Notes: generated by a model not told the origin, from the sequence alone. Positions 14,936-24,657 are shown, counted from the first letter of the stretch. The stretch is DNA of 64,000 bases from PMP191F sp047602185 (GCA_047602185.1 JASGHY010000001.1:1054001-1118000); one strand, 5' to 3'. Numbers and translations: made by a program.

Positions 14936-15802
14936 ATGAAAGTACAGTTGTTTCAGCCCGGTGGTGCATTGAGACCCTATATAGAAAACTACATGCTGGT
15001 TGATATTGACTGGCAAACAATTTCTCCCGGCGGCACCGTTTGGAGATTAATTCCCTTCGGACAAATATCATTGTTGTTTTTGTACGGCGATCCTCATGGA
15101 TACAATACAACCGGTGCCAATGATTCCATGCAGCTTACTTCCAGCGCTTTTATGGTGGGACAGCTTACTCAACCCTTATGGCTCAGGTTCTCAGGTCATA
15201 CACGGCTGGTAAAGATCCAGCTTAAGCCTGCGGGCATCCGGCAATTACTGCCGCTCAATATGGTGGAATGTACCAATATTCCCAGCATTGAATTGAACAG
15301 CATCTGGGGTAATACAGTTAATACTTTTCCTGAACAACTTCATGATGCAGGGAACGATGAAGAACGCATCGCCTTACTCGATTCATTCCTTGAAAAAAGA
15401 CTATTACCCCTGCATGATCAGGCTGCCTATATTGATTATACTATAAAACAACTGGAGAGCAGCAGAGGCAGTGTTAATATTACTGACCTGGAAGTTAAAC
15501 TTGGAATAACCGGCAGACACCTGGAACGTTTGTTTAAGAACAGGGTAGGACTTACGCCTAAAGAGATCAGTAAAGTTATCCGTCTCAACTATGCATTCAG
15601 TTGCCTCGAAAAGAACCCTGATATGTCATTGACTGCTCTGTCGCACGAGTCAGGGTATTATGACCAGGCACACTTTTCCAGGGATTTTAAAAAGATAGCC
15701 GGTATCAGTCCTTCAAAATTATTTTCTACGAATTCTGCTGAGTTGTTTGTTACTCATGGAAAATGCTTTTTTAAGAATACCCGCATAACTGCAGATGCTT
15801 AG
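14936..15802 (+). CDS. AraC-family transcriptional regulator
   Basis: The 288-residue protein starts with the PGGALRPYIENYMLVDIDW N-terminal sensor domain common in Bacteroidota AraC proteins (DUF6597-like). It ends with a HTH_18 domain at ~170-265 (LEVKLGITGRHLERLFKNRV, TALSHESGYYDQAHFSRDFK, GISPSKL). It precedes the cupin and YceI genes on the same strand and may control them. Confidence 0.9.
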   Translation: MKVQLFQPGGALRPYIENYMLVDIDWQTISPGGTVWRLIPFGQISLLFLYGDPHGYNTTGANDSMQLTSSAFMVGQLTQPLWLRFSGHTRLVKIQLKPAGIRQLLPLNMVECTNIPSIELNSIWGNTVNTFPEQLHDAGNDEERIALLDSFLEKRLLPLHDQAAYIDYTIKQLESSRGSVNITDLEVKLGITGRHLERLFKNRVGLTPKEISKVIRLNYAFSCLEKNPDMSLTALSHESGYYDQAHFSRDFKKIAGISPSKLFSTNSAELFVTHGKCFFKNTRITADA

Positions 15803-15879
15803 AAATGGGGTAGGTCGGTTTTGTACAAGTTTAAGGTGTTTGGATAATGCAATTTTGTGCTGTCAATAAATAACAGCAT

Positions 15880-16356
15880 ATGCATACAACAAACAACGAA
15901 GCTGAAGTGATGGAAGCAAAGAATTACCGTAGCTACCAGGGAGGCTATTTTAAAGTATTACTGGATAATAAAGAAACCGGTGGCAGCATGGCCCTGCTGG
16001 AAATGGTATTGCCGAAAGGTGCTGAACCACCGCCACATATCCATGCAAACGAGGATGAGAGCTTTTACCTGCAGGAAGGTGAGATCCATTTTTTTATCGG
16101 TGGAAAGGAAATTCATGCAAAGGCAGGTGATGCCGTTTTTGCTCCCCGGAAGGTTTTGCATCACTTTTCCATTCAAACAGCTACTGCCCGTTTCCTCAAC
16201 CTCATTACACCTGGTCAGTTACAGGATTATTTTATGGAGTTTAGTACACCTGCTACGAACCTGCAGGTTATACCTCCACAGGGGCCTCCTCCCCAAGAGT
16301 TCATAACAGCGATGGTAGGCAGACTTACAGATACCTACGGTATTATGTTTATTTAA
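15880..16356 (+). CDS. cupin-domain protein
   Basis: One cupin barrel spans residues ~35-115. Metal-site motifs are visible: PPHIHANEDESFYLQEGEI (H, H, E) and APRKVLHHF (H). The protein resembles the quercetin dioxygenase-like group of small cupins. The reaction is unknown; the position between an AraC gene and a YceI lipoprotein gene suggests a small detoxification or stress unit. Confidence 0.8.
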   Translation: MHTTNNEAEVMEAKNYRSYQGGYFKVLLDNKETGGSMALLEMVLPKGAEPPPHIHANEDESFYLQEGEIHFFIGGKEIHAKAGDAVFAPRKVLHHFSIQTATARFLNLITPGQLQDYFMEFSTPATNLQVIPPQGPPPQEFITAMVGRLTDTYGIMFI

Positions 16357-16418
16357 CTGTTGATGTACAGTAGCACCGCTTAATTTACCTGAATCATTCA
16401 ATTACATTTTATCAGAAC

Positions 16419-16448
16419 AGGGCATTGCCTTCAGGATTGCTATGCCCT
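16419..16448 (+). terminator. inverted repeat after the cupin gene
   Basis: AGGGCATTGC pairs with GCTATGCCCT (one bulge) over a 10-base loop. There is no T tract, so it could be a weak terminator or an operator of the YceI gene. It covers the ATG at 16442, which argues against that start. Confidence 0.4.
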
Positions 16449-16462
16449 GCAAAAAGTTAACC

Positions 16463-17065
16463 ATGAAAAAATCCGTACTGGCAATTGTTATAGTATTATT
16501 GTTAGCAGCCTGCAGCAAGAACAACGAAGCAAAGATCCACTGTGTAGTAACAGAAAGAACCGGGGAGATTATATGGAAAGGTTCAGCGCCCGATCATTTT
16601 CATACAGGATTTCTTGATCTGAAAGGTGATTTTTATATCAATGAGGCAGGAAAGATCAGTTCCGGAGAATTTACCATTCCGCTTTCTTCGATCACTAATT
16701 ATGATCTGCCGGATTCTTTGAAAGATCAGTTGGTAACCCATCTTAAAGGACCTGATTTCTTTAATATCCTGGTACATCCGAATGCCAGTTTCAGCATCAG
16801 TAAAGTAGAGGCTTATAATGGAACAGAAGGTATTCCTGATGCCAATTACCGGGTAACAGGCCAGTTTAGCCTGATTGGGCAAACACATGAGATATCATTT
16901 CCCGCTAAAGTAAGAACTACGGCTGATAGTGTTTTTATACAGGCCAAGGTTACTTTTGACCGCCTGAAGTGGGGCATGACCAGTTATAATGACCCTTCAA
17001 AAACGCTTTATATCTTACCGGAGATCAATGCTGATCTTTATATAGGAGGAGGAAAGGAACGTTGA
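16463..17065 (+). CDS. YceI-family lipoprotein
   Basis: ATG at 16463 gives a lipoprotein signal (MKKSVLAIVIVLLLAACSKN, lipobox LAAC). The next ~170 residues are the YceI lipocalin-like barrel (TGEIIWKGSAPDHFHTGFLD, FTIPLSSITNYDL, VTGQFSLIGQTHEISFPAKV, FDRLKWGMTSYNDPSKTLY). YceI proteins bind isoprenoid-type lipids in the periplasm. The lipid anchor differs from the soluble paralogue at 28487. Confidence 0.85.
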   Translation: MKKSVLAIVIVLLLAACSKNNEAKIHCVVTERTGEIIWKGSAPDHFHTGFLDLKGDFYINEAGKISSGEFTIPLSSITNYDLPDSLKDQLVTHLKGPDFFNILVHPNASFSISKVEAYNGTEGIPDANYRVTGQFSLIGQTHEISFPAKVRTTADSVFIQAKVTFDRLKWGMTSYNDPSKTLYILPEINADLYIGGGKER

Positions 17066-17165
17066 TAAATGAGGTAGGAAGTCAGAAAAGGCACAAGAGG
17101 CAAGGTACAAGACGTTGAAAAGTTGGAAAGTTTGAGAAGTTGACAAGGAACCGGATCTACGTCTT
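17066..17165. repeat. short intergenic word-repeat L3
   Basis: GTTGAAAAGTTGGAAAGTTTG and AGAAGTTGACAAGG are near-repeats of each other and belong to the same style of intergenic sequence as L1-L13. No gene is visible. Confidence 0.5.
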
Positions 17166-17202
17166 GCTTTTCTAAAAAAGCTGTATTTTGCAGCCCTGCT
17201 GC

Positions 17203-17937
17203 ATGAATATTTACACCGCACTCCAGATCGGAGACTACCACCTGAATTATTGTGAAGATTATCTTTTTACCGGAAATATAGGGAAAGACAAAATGCTTTG
17301 TGCTGTTATGGATGGCTGCACTATGGGCACTGATAGTTATTTTGCTGCTACAATGGTTGGCAAGTTATTGCGAAAGATCGTGAAAGAAAAAGACTATAAA
17401 GAGTTTTATGGTGTTGAGTTTTCTGACCAAACTATAGATGAATACCTTAAGTCAATTCTTTCGGAATTGTTTCGCGAATTAATAATGGTAAAAGGACAAC
17501 TTGCACTGGAACGTAATGAACTATTAACTACACTCATTATACTTTTAGTGGATAAAAGCAGGGATGAAGGAACGGTGTTAGTTGTAGGGGATGGAATGGT
17601 TTGTATTGACGGAGTCATTACAGAATTTGAACAGGATAACAAACCAGATTATCTGGGGTTTCATCTGGGTGAAGATTTCGAGGAATGGTATAGTCAGCAA
17701 CACCAGAAAAAACACTTCAGACATTTCGCAGACATATCTATTGCAACGGATGGTATTTCTTCCTTTAAAAGTATTTCAGGAAAACCTTCAACTATTGAGC
17801 ATCCGGCTGAATACCTGGTTTGCGATAGCCAGTTTAGTCAGGGTGACGATATGCTTTACAGGAAATTAAAAACGCTTGAGCACACCAGCGGACTAAAACC
17901 TACAGACGACCTTGCAATCGTCAGGATTGTGAAATAA
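17203..17937 (+). CDS. PP2C-type protein phosphatase
   Basis: ATG at 17203 starts MNIYTALQIGDYHLNYCED; the upstream ATG adds five residues only. PP2C metal-binding motifs are recognisable: ED after the first strand, CAVMDGCTMG (DG), ELLTTLIILLVD, LVVGDGMVCIDG, and the final PTDDLAIVRI (DD). The length of 244 residues fits a lone catalytic domain. It probably dephosphorylates Ser/Thr of a partner protein; no kinase gene is adjacent. Confidence 0.8.
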   Translation: MNIYTALQIGDYHLNYCEDYLFTGNIGKDKMLCAVMDGCTMGTDSYFAATMVGKLLRKIVKEKDYKEFYGVEFSDQTIDEYLKSILSELFRELIMVKGQLALERNELLTTLIILLVDKSRDEGTVLVVGDGMVCIDGVITEFEQDNKPDYLGFHLGEDFEEWYSQQHQKKHFRHFADISIATDGISSFKSISGKPSTIEHPAEYLVCDSQFSQGDDMLYRKLKTLEHTSGLKPTDDLAIVRIVK

Positions 17938-18239
17938 TGCATGAATGAGGAATAAGGAGTTGGGAGTGAGGAATGAGAAATTGGAAAGGGAATACAAAAC
18001 TCAGGTAAGTATGAAATAAGAAGTAGGAAGTACGGGAAGCGAAAATGTCGAGTATCAAATTCCGAATGTCAGATAGCGAAGAGAGAGTAGGGGGATGGCA
18101 GCCTTTGGCAGCAAGCAAACTAAATATAATGCTTCTTACTAAAGGCTGTCATCTCTTTTTATAATAGAACCGCAGGAAAACTGAGGAGTTTCTCTGCGGC
18201 TGGTATTCCATTAAACTTTAAACCTTATACTTTCCTCCT
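17938..18239. repeat. intergenic word-repeat L4 and adjoining sequence
   Basis: 17938-18080 holds repeat words (GGAATAAGGAGTTGGGAGTG, AAATAAGAAGTAGGAAGTAC, AAATTCCGAATGTCAGATAG). A hairpin follows at 18170-18199. No gene is visible. Confidence 0.55.
18170..18199 (-). terminator. hairpin near the S41 peptidase 3' end
   Basis: CCGCAGGAAAACT pairs with AGTTTCTCTGCGG with one mismatch and a slipped base. It sits 40 bases past the stop of the minus-strand S41 gene; no strong T run is present. Confidence 0.4.
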
Positions 18240-19625
18240 TTACTTCGTTTTCCCCTTCAGGTATTCCAATGCTTTGTTCAGTACGGGATCATTTTTCTGG
18301 ATATAATCGTTTAGTGTAGTCTTTACTTCTATATCAGGCTTTACACCATACCCAACAAATTCACGTCCGTCAGGATAGGTGTCTTTCTTGGTACAGATCC
18401 TTGCAGAGCCACCGCCGGGCATATCAAACATATAAGGCTGACCGGTGCTTCCAAACGAGTTTTGCCCGATCCTGATCATGTGTTTCTGGTTATCTGCATA
18501 GATCAGGAAGTCTTCTGCCGCAGATGCTGTCTGGTGACCGATCAGGATAGCAGTAGGTACTACGATCCTTTTGGTGTCGGCAGACAGATCTGTTTTTGAC
18601 GGACTATAATCAAAATTGTAGTAGTATTTGTCATTATACATCAGCCAGGCTTTTTTAGCCCATTCATTATTGATGGTATCGGCTGCTTTTCTGAATTTAC
18701 CCCATGCTTTAAAAGATGGAATATGTAACCGGCTCATGTTGCGGGAGCCATACAACAGGGTATCATTGGTCAGATATTGCAGAATAAAACCGCCGATATC
18801 TGTGCTGCCGCCGCCATTATTACGCAGGTCAATGATCAATGCTTTGGCCTTATAGAGCTCAGGTAGTTTTTCAAGAAAGAGCGTGTCTATTTTCTGGTCG
18901 TCAAAAGAATTAAGCGCCATATAAGCTACCTGGTTGTTATTGTACCATTTGAAATCCAGCAGGCTCTGATCTTCCGGGAAAGCTGGATATACCTCTTTCT
19001 CTTCCGTTCTTTTATGTATAAGTGTTAAGGATACTACTTCTCCTTTAGGCTTTTTGATCTTTACCTGGAAAGTTTCGCCCTCCAACCCCTGTAACAACCT
19101 GCTGATACTCCAGTCCTGCAGTACATAATCGGTTGAAGAAGCAATATAAGGAGCCACATCCTCTTTGATATATTTAGGTGTAGGCTTTCCGTTTACTTCA
19201 ATCACTTCACTACCTACGGGGATCTCATCTTTTTTAGAAAGATTTGTGCGGACAATAATGGCTTTATTATCAATATTTTCAATAAAGAAGCGATAGTCGC
19301 CAAACATGGTATTCATTTGTTCAATACCCTGTGGAAAATAGACATTCGTATGCCCGTCTTTCAGCAAAGCACAGAACTTTTGAAGTTCCCGGTAATAGAC
19401 GTAATCGTTGGGTGTTTTTTGTACTGTTTCAATCATCGCTTTATAGGTGCTGTCCCACATAGCGCGATCTACTTTGTCGAGGTAGATAAAATTATAATTT
19501 ACTTCCATCCAGAATTTAGAAAGGCCATATACTTTATCTGCTGCTGAAAGCGTATTGCGCATTTGCTGAGCCCGGGCAACAAAAAAAGTAACGGACAATA
19601 AGGATGCTATTACCAGTTTTCTCAT
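18240..19625 (-). CDS. secreted S41-family serine peptidase
   Basis: Start 19625 gives the signal peptide MRKLVIASLLSVTFFVARAQ; the ATG 42 bases upstream does not. A PDZ-like region lies around residues 150-235 (VPVGSEVIEVNGKPTPKYIK). The tail-specific protease domain follows: KALIIDLRNNGGGSTDIGGF and ILIGHQTASAAEDFLIYA, whose Ser in TASAAE is the nucleophile. Proteases of this family cleave periplasmic or cell-surface substrates at their C-termini. Confidence 0.9.
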   Translation of the reverse strand: MRKLVIASLLSVTFFVARAQQMRNTLSAADKVYGLSKFWMEVNYNFIYLDKVDRAMWDSTYKAMIETVQKTPNDYVYYRELQKFCALLKDGHTNVYFPQGIEQMNTMFGDYRFFIENIDNKAIIVRTNLSKKDEIPVGSEVIEVNGKPTPKYIKEDVAPYIASSTDYVLQDWSISRLLQGLEGETFQVKIKKPKGEVVSLTLIHKRTEEKEVYPAFPEDQSLLDFKWYNNNQVAYMALNSFDDQKIDTLFLEKLPELYKAKALIIDLRNNGGGSTDIGGFILQYLTNDTLLYGSRNMSRLHIPSFKAWGKFRKAADTINNEWAKKAWLMYNDKYYYNFDYSPSKTDLSADTKRIVVPTAILIGHQTASAAEDFLIYADNQKHMIRIGQNSFGSTGQPYMFDMPGGGSARICTKKDTYPDGREFVGYGVKPDIEVKTTLNDYIQKNDPVLNKALEYLKGKTK

Positions 19626-19699
19626 AGTAGTGTGTTTTATATTTAAACGCTCGTGTAAAGATGGCATTTTGCCGGTTTATCAGAATAGATACGTTTGTT

Positions 19700-20098
19700 T
19701 TTCGAAAATGTTACAACAATCGTAAATCGGCAGACGGCAATCGTGAGACGAGAATCGTCAGTCGTGAGTGGACGAAGCAAGTGAATAGTCAATGGTCAAT
19801 AGTGAATGGAAATCGTGAATCGTCAGTCGTGAGTGGTCGCTGCTGTATTTGCTCGCGGCTCGCAGCTCAAAGCTTGCGGCTGTTTTCCCTTCGATATTCG
19901 ACATTCAGGGTTTGATATTCGATATTTCAACTTTCCGTACTTCTAACTTCGTATTTCGTACTTTCTTGTGCCTTAACCTATAACCATATTCCGCGTTAGG
20001 CTTTCAGCGTTCCGCGTTAAGCTGTATTTTACTTATAACCCTGTATTCACATTCGCACATTACCAAATTTGCACATTTTCTCATTTGCTTTTCATCCC
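19700..20098. repeat. intergenic word-repeat mosaic L5
   Basis: The gap contains GTAAATCGGCAGACGGCAAT, GAATAGTCAATGGTCAATAG, GCTCGCGGCTCGCAGCTCAA, TCGATATTCGACATTCAGGG, TTTCCGTACTTCTAACTTCG and TTACTTATAACCCTG. Bases 19880-19990 are the inverse of 23166-23290 and 27160-27260. The 84-codon frame at 19661 is chance. Confidence 0.8.
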
Positions 20099-20148
20099 CT
20101 CCAACCGTCCATACGTCAAAGTATTTTCGGGCTGCGGGTGCTCCGGGA

Positions 20149-20156
20149 TAGGTTTG
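20149..20156 (+). promoter_or_regulatory. -7 promoter element of the acyltransferase operon
   Basis: TAGGTTTG matches TAnnTTTG, 16 bases before the ATG at 20172. It probably drives all three genes to 23149. Confidence 0.45.
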
Positions 20157-20171
20157 TATAAAATTAAAACT

Positions 20172-21386
20172 ATGCAAAATTCATCCCGCCAGGCTTATTT
20201 AGACTGGTTACGTATACTGGCCATCGTAGGCGTTTTGTTTTTCCATTCAGCTATGCCTTTTGCCGCAGAGGAAGGGTGGCATATTAAGAATAAAGACACC
20301 AGCTCTTTACTTTTGGAAATGATCGCCTGGATGCACCGGTTCCGGATGCCCTTGTTATTCTTTATATCCGGTACGGTGAGCTACTTTATGTTGCAGAAAA
20401 GAAGCAGTGGCAGCTTTATCGGCCTGCGTTTCAGGCGATTGTTCATCCCGCTGATCTTCGGTATGCTGGTGATCGTTCCACCGCAGGTCTACATGGAAAG
20501 ACTTACACAAGGCTATCACGGTAGTTTCTGGCAGTTTTATCCTTCGGTTTTTACAACCGGCGCTTACCCCAAAGGTAATCTTAGCTGGCACCATCTCTGG
20601 TTTATTCTCTATCTCCTGGTGTATGACATTATGTGTGCTCCTTTATTCACCTGGCTTATCAGCGAGGCCGGTAAAAAATGGCTGCAGCGTTTTAACTGGC
20701 TGGCCAACGGCAAACGAATTTACCTGCTGGCAATTCCCGGTATCCTGGTATATGCCTTACTGACGCTCCGTTTTCCGGAAACCAACAATCTTGTTAAGGA
20801 TTATGCCTACCTGCCTTACTGGTTGTTCTTTTTACTGATTGGTTTTATCTGTATTGCCAATTCTGTTTATATGGATAGTCTTGAACGTAACCGTCGTACA
20901 TCATTGGCGTTGGCATTGTTAAGCCTTATTGCCATCAACTATGTAAGGTGGAATGATCTTTCGCCCTGGGACGTATTGACTGATTATAAGCATGATATCC
21001 GTACCTATTTATTCCTGGGTTTACAGGCTATCAGTGCCTATGCTTGGGTATTTACTGCAGTTGGCTATGGAAAGCGGTATCTCAATAAGCCGCACCGGGT
21101 ACTGAATTATGTTAATAATGCTGTATATCCGTTCTATATACTGCATCAGACAGTGATTGTGGTGCTGGCTTATTATATAGTTAAAGCACAGGATACCATA
21201 GGCATGAAATACTGGTTTATTGTGCTGGTGACATTTGTATTGTCAATGGGGCTTTACCATGTGTGCATCCGTCCTTTTTCCTGGACAAGGCTATTGTTTG
21301 GTATGAAGCCTGCTGATAAAAAGGAAAAGAAGGAAGAGGCACAACCGGCATTGTCTCCGGCTGTTGTAGTGGCCCCCTCACTGTAA
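20172..21386 (+). CDS. acyltransferase family 3 membrane protein
   Basis: ATG at 20172 starts MQNSSRQAYLDWLRILAIVG, the typical RxxxLDxLR beginning of this family; the longer frame from 20085 has no such feature. About ten membrane segments follow (GVLFFHSAMPF, MPLLFFISGTVSYFML, LSWHHLWFILYLLVYDIM, YPFYILHQTVIVVLAYYI). Family members O-acylate sugars, peptidoglycan or lipids. It is 27 bases before the histidine kinase gene, so the pair plus the response regulator form an operon. Confidence 0.85.
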   Translation: MQNSSRQAYLDWLRILAIVGVLFFHSAMPFAAEEGWHIKNKDTSSLLLEMIAWMHRFRMPLLFFISGTVSYFMLQKRSSGSFIGLRFRRLFIPLIFGMLVIVPPQVYMERLTQGYHGSFWQFYPSVFTTGAYPKGNLSWHHLWFILYLLVYDIMCAPLFTWLISEAGKKWLQRFNWLANGKRIYLLAIPGILVYALLTLRFPETNNLVKDYAYLPYWLFFLLIGFICIANSVYMDSLERNRRTSLALALLSLIAINYVRWNDLSPWDVLTDYKHDIRTYLFLGLQAISAYAWVFTAVGYGKRYLNKPHRVLNYVNNAVYPFYILHQTVIVVLAYYIVKAQDTIGMKYWFIVLVTFVLSMGLYHVCIRPFSWTRLLFGMKPADKKEKKEEAQPALSPAVVVAPSL

Positions 21387-21413
21387 AATAGTTTGTATCT
21401 TTCTGTTAATACT

Positions 21414-22442
21414 ATGAAGAAGTTTCTGAAATATATTTTCCCGGTATTGTATGGGTTACTGATCTATACTACAATCAGGCTTTTTACTGATGCTGAGTCT
21501 GACCGCCAGTTCTGGAATCGTCCCTGGAAGTTGAATGTAGAAGAGGTTGGGTTTACAATTCTGTTGGGTTATTTTTCTATCTGGAGGCATCGCCGCCTGT
21601 TTGCATGGTTTGATAAACACTGGGCAAATGATTTTAATAAGCAAAGGGTATTGAAGGAATTGGGATGTGTGGTACTGTTGAACATTGTGATACAGAATCT
21701 TTTGGTAGTACCCTTTGTGGCATTGACTGATGATGGTTTGCAGTTAATTGATTTTATCTGCGTGAACATTGTCCCTATGTTTTTCTCACTGATCTATTAT
21801 GGAATAGTAAGGAGTAACCAGTTCCTGACGGCTTATATTGACGGTAAATTGCAATTAGAAAAAATATCCAATGATCAGTTACAGACAGAGCTGAAGTTCC
21901 TGAAAGCACAGTATCATCCCCATTTCTTATTCAACGCACTGAATACTATTTATTTTCAGATGGACGAGAATGTAGAGGCAGCTAAGGCCACAGTAGAGAA
22001 GTTTTCAGAATTACTACGTTATCAATTGTACGATCAGCAGCAAACTGTACCCATTAGCCAGGAAATACAATACCTGCGTAATTTTACCGGGTTGCAGTCG
22101 CTCCGTACATCAAAAAGGTTACAACTGCAGGAAGTATATGACCCTGCATTGAATGGTGAGCATGTATACCCTTTGTTATTTATTTCGTTGGTTGAAAACG
22201 CGTTTAAATACGTAGGTGGTGATTACAGGATCTCTATTGTGTTACGAAGGGATCATCAGGGCTTATATTTTAAAGTAGAGAATTCAGTGGCCGCAGATAT
22301 TCCCTTTGAAAAAAAGGGAGGTATTGGATTGGAGAACCTTAAAAGACGTTTGCAATTATTGTACCCCGGTAAGCATGAATTTAAAATACTCCAGGAAGAA
22401 AATAGTTTTCTGGCAGAACTAAAACTGAATATAATATCATGA
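21414..22442 (+). CDS. LytS/YehU-type sensor histidine kinase
   Basis: ATG at 21414 (MKKFLKYIFPVLYGLLIYTT) fits a membrane protein with four segments in the first ~145 residues. The His_kinase domain starts with LKAQYHPHFLFNALNTIYFQ, whose His is the phosphorylation site. The ATPase part ends with VENAFKYV (N box) and GIGLENLKRRL (G box). It overlaps the response regulator by four bases. The pair probably senses an envelope signal. Confidence 0.9.
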   Translation: MKKFLKYIFPVLYGLLIYTTIRLFTDAESDRQFWNRPWKLNVEEVGFTILLGYFSIWRHRRLFAWFDKHWANDFNKQRVLKELGCVVLLNIVIQNLLVVPFVALTDDGLQLIDFICVNIVPMFFSLIYYGIVRSNQFLTAYIDGKLQLEKISNDQLQTELKFLKAQYHPHFLFNALNTIYFQMDENVEAAKATVEKFSELLRYQLYDQQQTVPISQEIQYLRNFTGLQSLRTSKRLQLQEVYDPALNGEHVYPLLFISLVENAFKYVGGDYRISIVLRRDHQGLYFKVENSVAADIPFEKKGGIGLENLKRRLQLLYPGKHEFKILQEENSFLAELKLNIIS

Positions 22443-23149
22443 GTCAGCAGGTGATCCGTTGTATCATTACAGATGATGAGCCTTTGGCCCGTAAAGGCCT
22501 GCAGGGGTATGTGGAAAAAACAAATTTTCTGCAATTGGCAGGTGTTTGTGAGGATGCCTTGCAATTAGATACCTTGTTGAAACAGCAGCCTGTTGACCTG
22601 TTATTCCTGGATATCGAAATGCCTTACCTTACCGGTATTGATTTTTTGAAGAATCTCACCAACGCGCCACAGGTAATTCTTACCACTGCATACGAAAATT
22701 ATGCAGTGCAGGGCTTTGAACTGAATGTGATGGACTATTTACTGAAGCCGGTATCGTTTGAGCGTTTTTTTAAGGCTGCCAATAAGGCTTATGATTATTT
22801 CCGGTTAAAACAAGCTGAAGAGCAGGACTACTTTTTTGTGAAAACGGAATACAAACTGGAGAAAGTGGTGTTTGCAGATATTCTGTTTGCTGAAGCGATG
22901 GAGAATTATGTTGCATTGTACACGCAGGATAAAAAACTTGTAACACATGCTACATTGAAATCAGTGCAGGAAAGTTTACCTGCCTCTTCTTTTCTGCAAC
23001 CGCATAAATCCTATCTCGTCAATATGCAGCACATCAGTGCCATCCAGGGAAATATGCTTCATATCGGTAAATACGAAGTGCCGGTGAGCAAATACCTGAA
23101 AGAGGAAGTGCTGGAAAAGATCCTGAATAATAGGATGCTGAAGAAATAA
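22439..23149 (+). CDS. LytTR-family response regulator
   Basis: A receiver domain (residues ~7-120; DDEP acidic pocket, LLFLDIEMPYLTGIDFL with the phosphorylated Asp, TTAYENYAVQGFELNVMDYL and KPV) is joined to a LytTR DNA-binding domain (~140-235; FVKTEYKLEKVVFADILFAE, ENYVALYTQDKKLVTHATLK, FLQPHKSYLVNMQHI). It is the partner of the adjacent kinase. Confidence 0.92.
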   Translation: MSQQVIRCIITDDEPLARKGLQGYVEKTNFLQLAGVCEDALQLDTLLKQQPVDLLFLDIEMPYLTGIDFLKNLTNAPQVILTTAYENYAVQGFELNVMDYLLKPVSFERFFKAANKAYDYFRLKQAEEQDYFFVKTEYKLEKVVFADILFAEAMENYVALYTQDKKLVTHATLKSVQESLPASSFLQPHKSYLVNMQHISAIQGNMLHIGKYEVPVSKYLKEEVLEKILNNRMLKK

Positions 23150-23520
23150 TTGATGAATGTGAATACGGGGTTATACGTTGTAAGTTAAGGCATAAGAAAG
23201 TACGAAATACGAAGTTTGAAGTACGGAAAGTTGAAATATCGAATGTCAAATTCTGAATGTCAAACTCCGAATGTCGAATATCGAATGCCGAATGTTGAAT
23301 TTTGAAGGAAAGACCGAAAGCAAGTTGGCAGTTAGCAATTGCAGAATGGTTTAATGGCTGTATGGTTTGATTGTTACGGATGGTAACCATAGAACCATCT
23401 GACAATTGAACCATCTTCTCACGATTGCCGTCTGCCGATTCACGATTGCCGACCCACGTCTCACGATACGAAACCAAAAATCTTCAAATCTTTGAAACCG
23501 GTAACCGGCATCCGGCAGCG
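23150..23520. repeat. intergenic word-repeat mosaic L6
   Basis: Words include AAGTACGAAATACGAAGTTT, a five-fold run of (GAATGTC/GAATATC) near 23240-23300, AAGTTGGCAGTTAGCAATTG, TGGTTTAATGGCTGTATGGT and TGACAATTGAACCATCTTCT. Bases 23343-23460 are the inverse of 31800-31915. A 147-codon minus-strand frame here is composed of repeats and is not a gene. Confidence 0.8.
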
Positions 23521-23579
23521 GAATTTCTTAGATATTACATTTTGTAACAATGCGTTGACGAAATCAGCTATTCAAATTC

Positions 23580-23610
23580 TTGTTTATCTGCTTCTCAACC
23601 AATAATTTTG
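23580..23610 (+). promoter_or_regulatory. Bacteroidota-type promoter of pdhB
   Basis: TTG at 23580-23582, 20 bases, then TAATTTTG at 23603-23610: an exact TTG-N20-TAnnTTTG match. The transcript would start near 23616, giving a 5' leader of about 55 bases. Confidence 0.6.
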
Positions 23611-23670
23611 CGTGCCCAATGCGGCCCGTAAAGCCGGGGCATATATAGCAAAATTAAATCATTATTCAGG

Positions 23671-24657
23671 ATGGCAAGATCAATAGCATTTCGTGAGGCA
23701 CTGCGCGAGGCAATGTCTGAGGAAATGAGAAGAGACCCAAACGTTTTCCTCATGGGTGAGGAAGTAGCGGAATACAATGGTGCTTATAAGGTAAGTCAGG
23801 GCATGCTGGCTGAATTTGGCGAAAAACGTGTAATTGACACGCCGATTGCTGAGTTGGGCTTTACTGCTATTGCCGTAGGTGCTGCCCAGAACGGATTGCG
23901 CCCGATTGTAGAATTTATGACCTGGAACTTTGCTGTACTGGCACTTGACCAGATCTTAAACACTGCTTCTAAAATGCTGGCAATGAGCGGTGGCCAGGTT
24001 GGTTGTCCTATCGTTTTCCGCGGCCCCAATGGTTCTGCCGGACAATTAGGCGCTCAACACTCTACTGCGTTTGAAAGCTATTTTGCCAACATTCCTGGTA
24101 TCAAGGTTATCTCCCCCTCAAACCCTTATGATGCGAAAGGTTTGATGAAAGCTGCTATCCGCGACAATGACCCGGTAATGTTTATGGAGAGTGAGGTAAT
24201 GTACGGTGAAAAAGGTGAAGTTCCTGAAGAAGAGTACATTATCGAGATCGGTAAAGCTGATGTAAAACGTGCTGGTCGTGATGTAACCATCGTTTCATAT
24301 AATAAAATGATGAAAGTTGCCCTGGGTGCTGCTGCTGAGCTTGAGAAAGAAGGCATTAGTGCTGAGGTAATTGACCTGCGTACTATCCGTCCGCTGGATT
24401 GGCATACTATCCTGGAAAGTGTTAAGAAAACAAACCGCCTGGTAATTGTGGAAGAGCAATGGCCAATGTGTTCTGTATCTGCTGAAATTGCTTACCGTAT
24501 TCAGAAAGAGGGTTTTGATTACCTGGATGCACCTATCCGTCGTATTACTGCTGCGGATGCCCCACTGCACTATGCACCAAACCTGGTTGCTGCAGCTTTA
24601 CCAGATGTTCCACGCACAGTGAAACTGGTAAAAGAAGTAATGTACTCAAAGAAGTAA
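23671..24657 (+). CDS. pdhB: pyruvate dehydrogenase E1 component subunit beta
   Basis: The 328-residue protein has the full transketolase-like beta subunit: FREALREAMSEEMRRDPNVF, MGEEVAEYNGAYKVSQG, RVIDTPIAELGFTAIAVGAA, CPIVFRGPNGSAGQLGAQHS, and the C-terminal DLRTIRPLDWHTILESVKKT with VEEQWPMCSVSAEIA. With the alpha subunit it decarboxylates pyruvate for acetyl-CoA. The alpha gene is not adjacent, so the complex is encoded at separate loci. It has its own promoter and terminator. Confidence 0.92.
   Translation: MARSIAFREALREAMSEEMRRDPNVFLMGEEVAEYNGAYKVSQGMLAEFGEKRVIDTPIAELGFTAIAVGAAQNGLRPIVEFMTWNFAVLALDQILNTASKMLAMSGGQVGCPIVFRGPNGSAGQLGAQHSTAFESYFANIPGIKVISPSNPYDAKGLMKAAIRDNDPVMFMESEVMYGEKGEVPEEEYIIEIGKADVKRAGRDVTIVSYNKMMKVALGAAAELEKEGISAEVIDLRTIRPLDWHTILESVKKTNRLVIVEEQWPMCSVSAEIAYRIQKEGFDYLDAPIRRITAADAPLHYAPNLVAAALPDVPRTVKLVKEVMYSKK

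Noticed and set aside
23034..23477. 147-codon minus-strand frame and other frames at 14674, 19661, 29108, 51651, 51808, 57161
   Set aside because: All consist of the intergenic repeat words read through without stops; products repeat words such as NCQLPTANLYS and appear in several frames and copies, so they are not genes.
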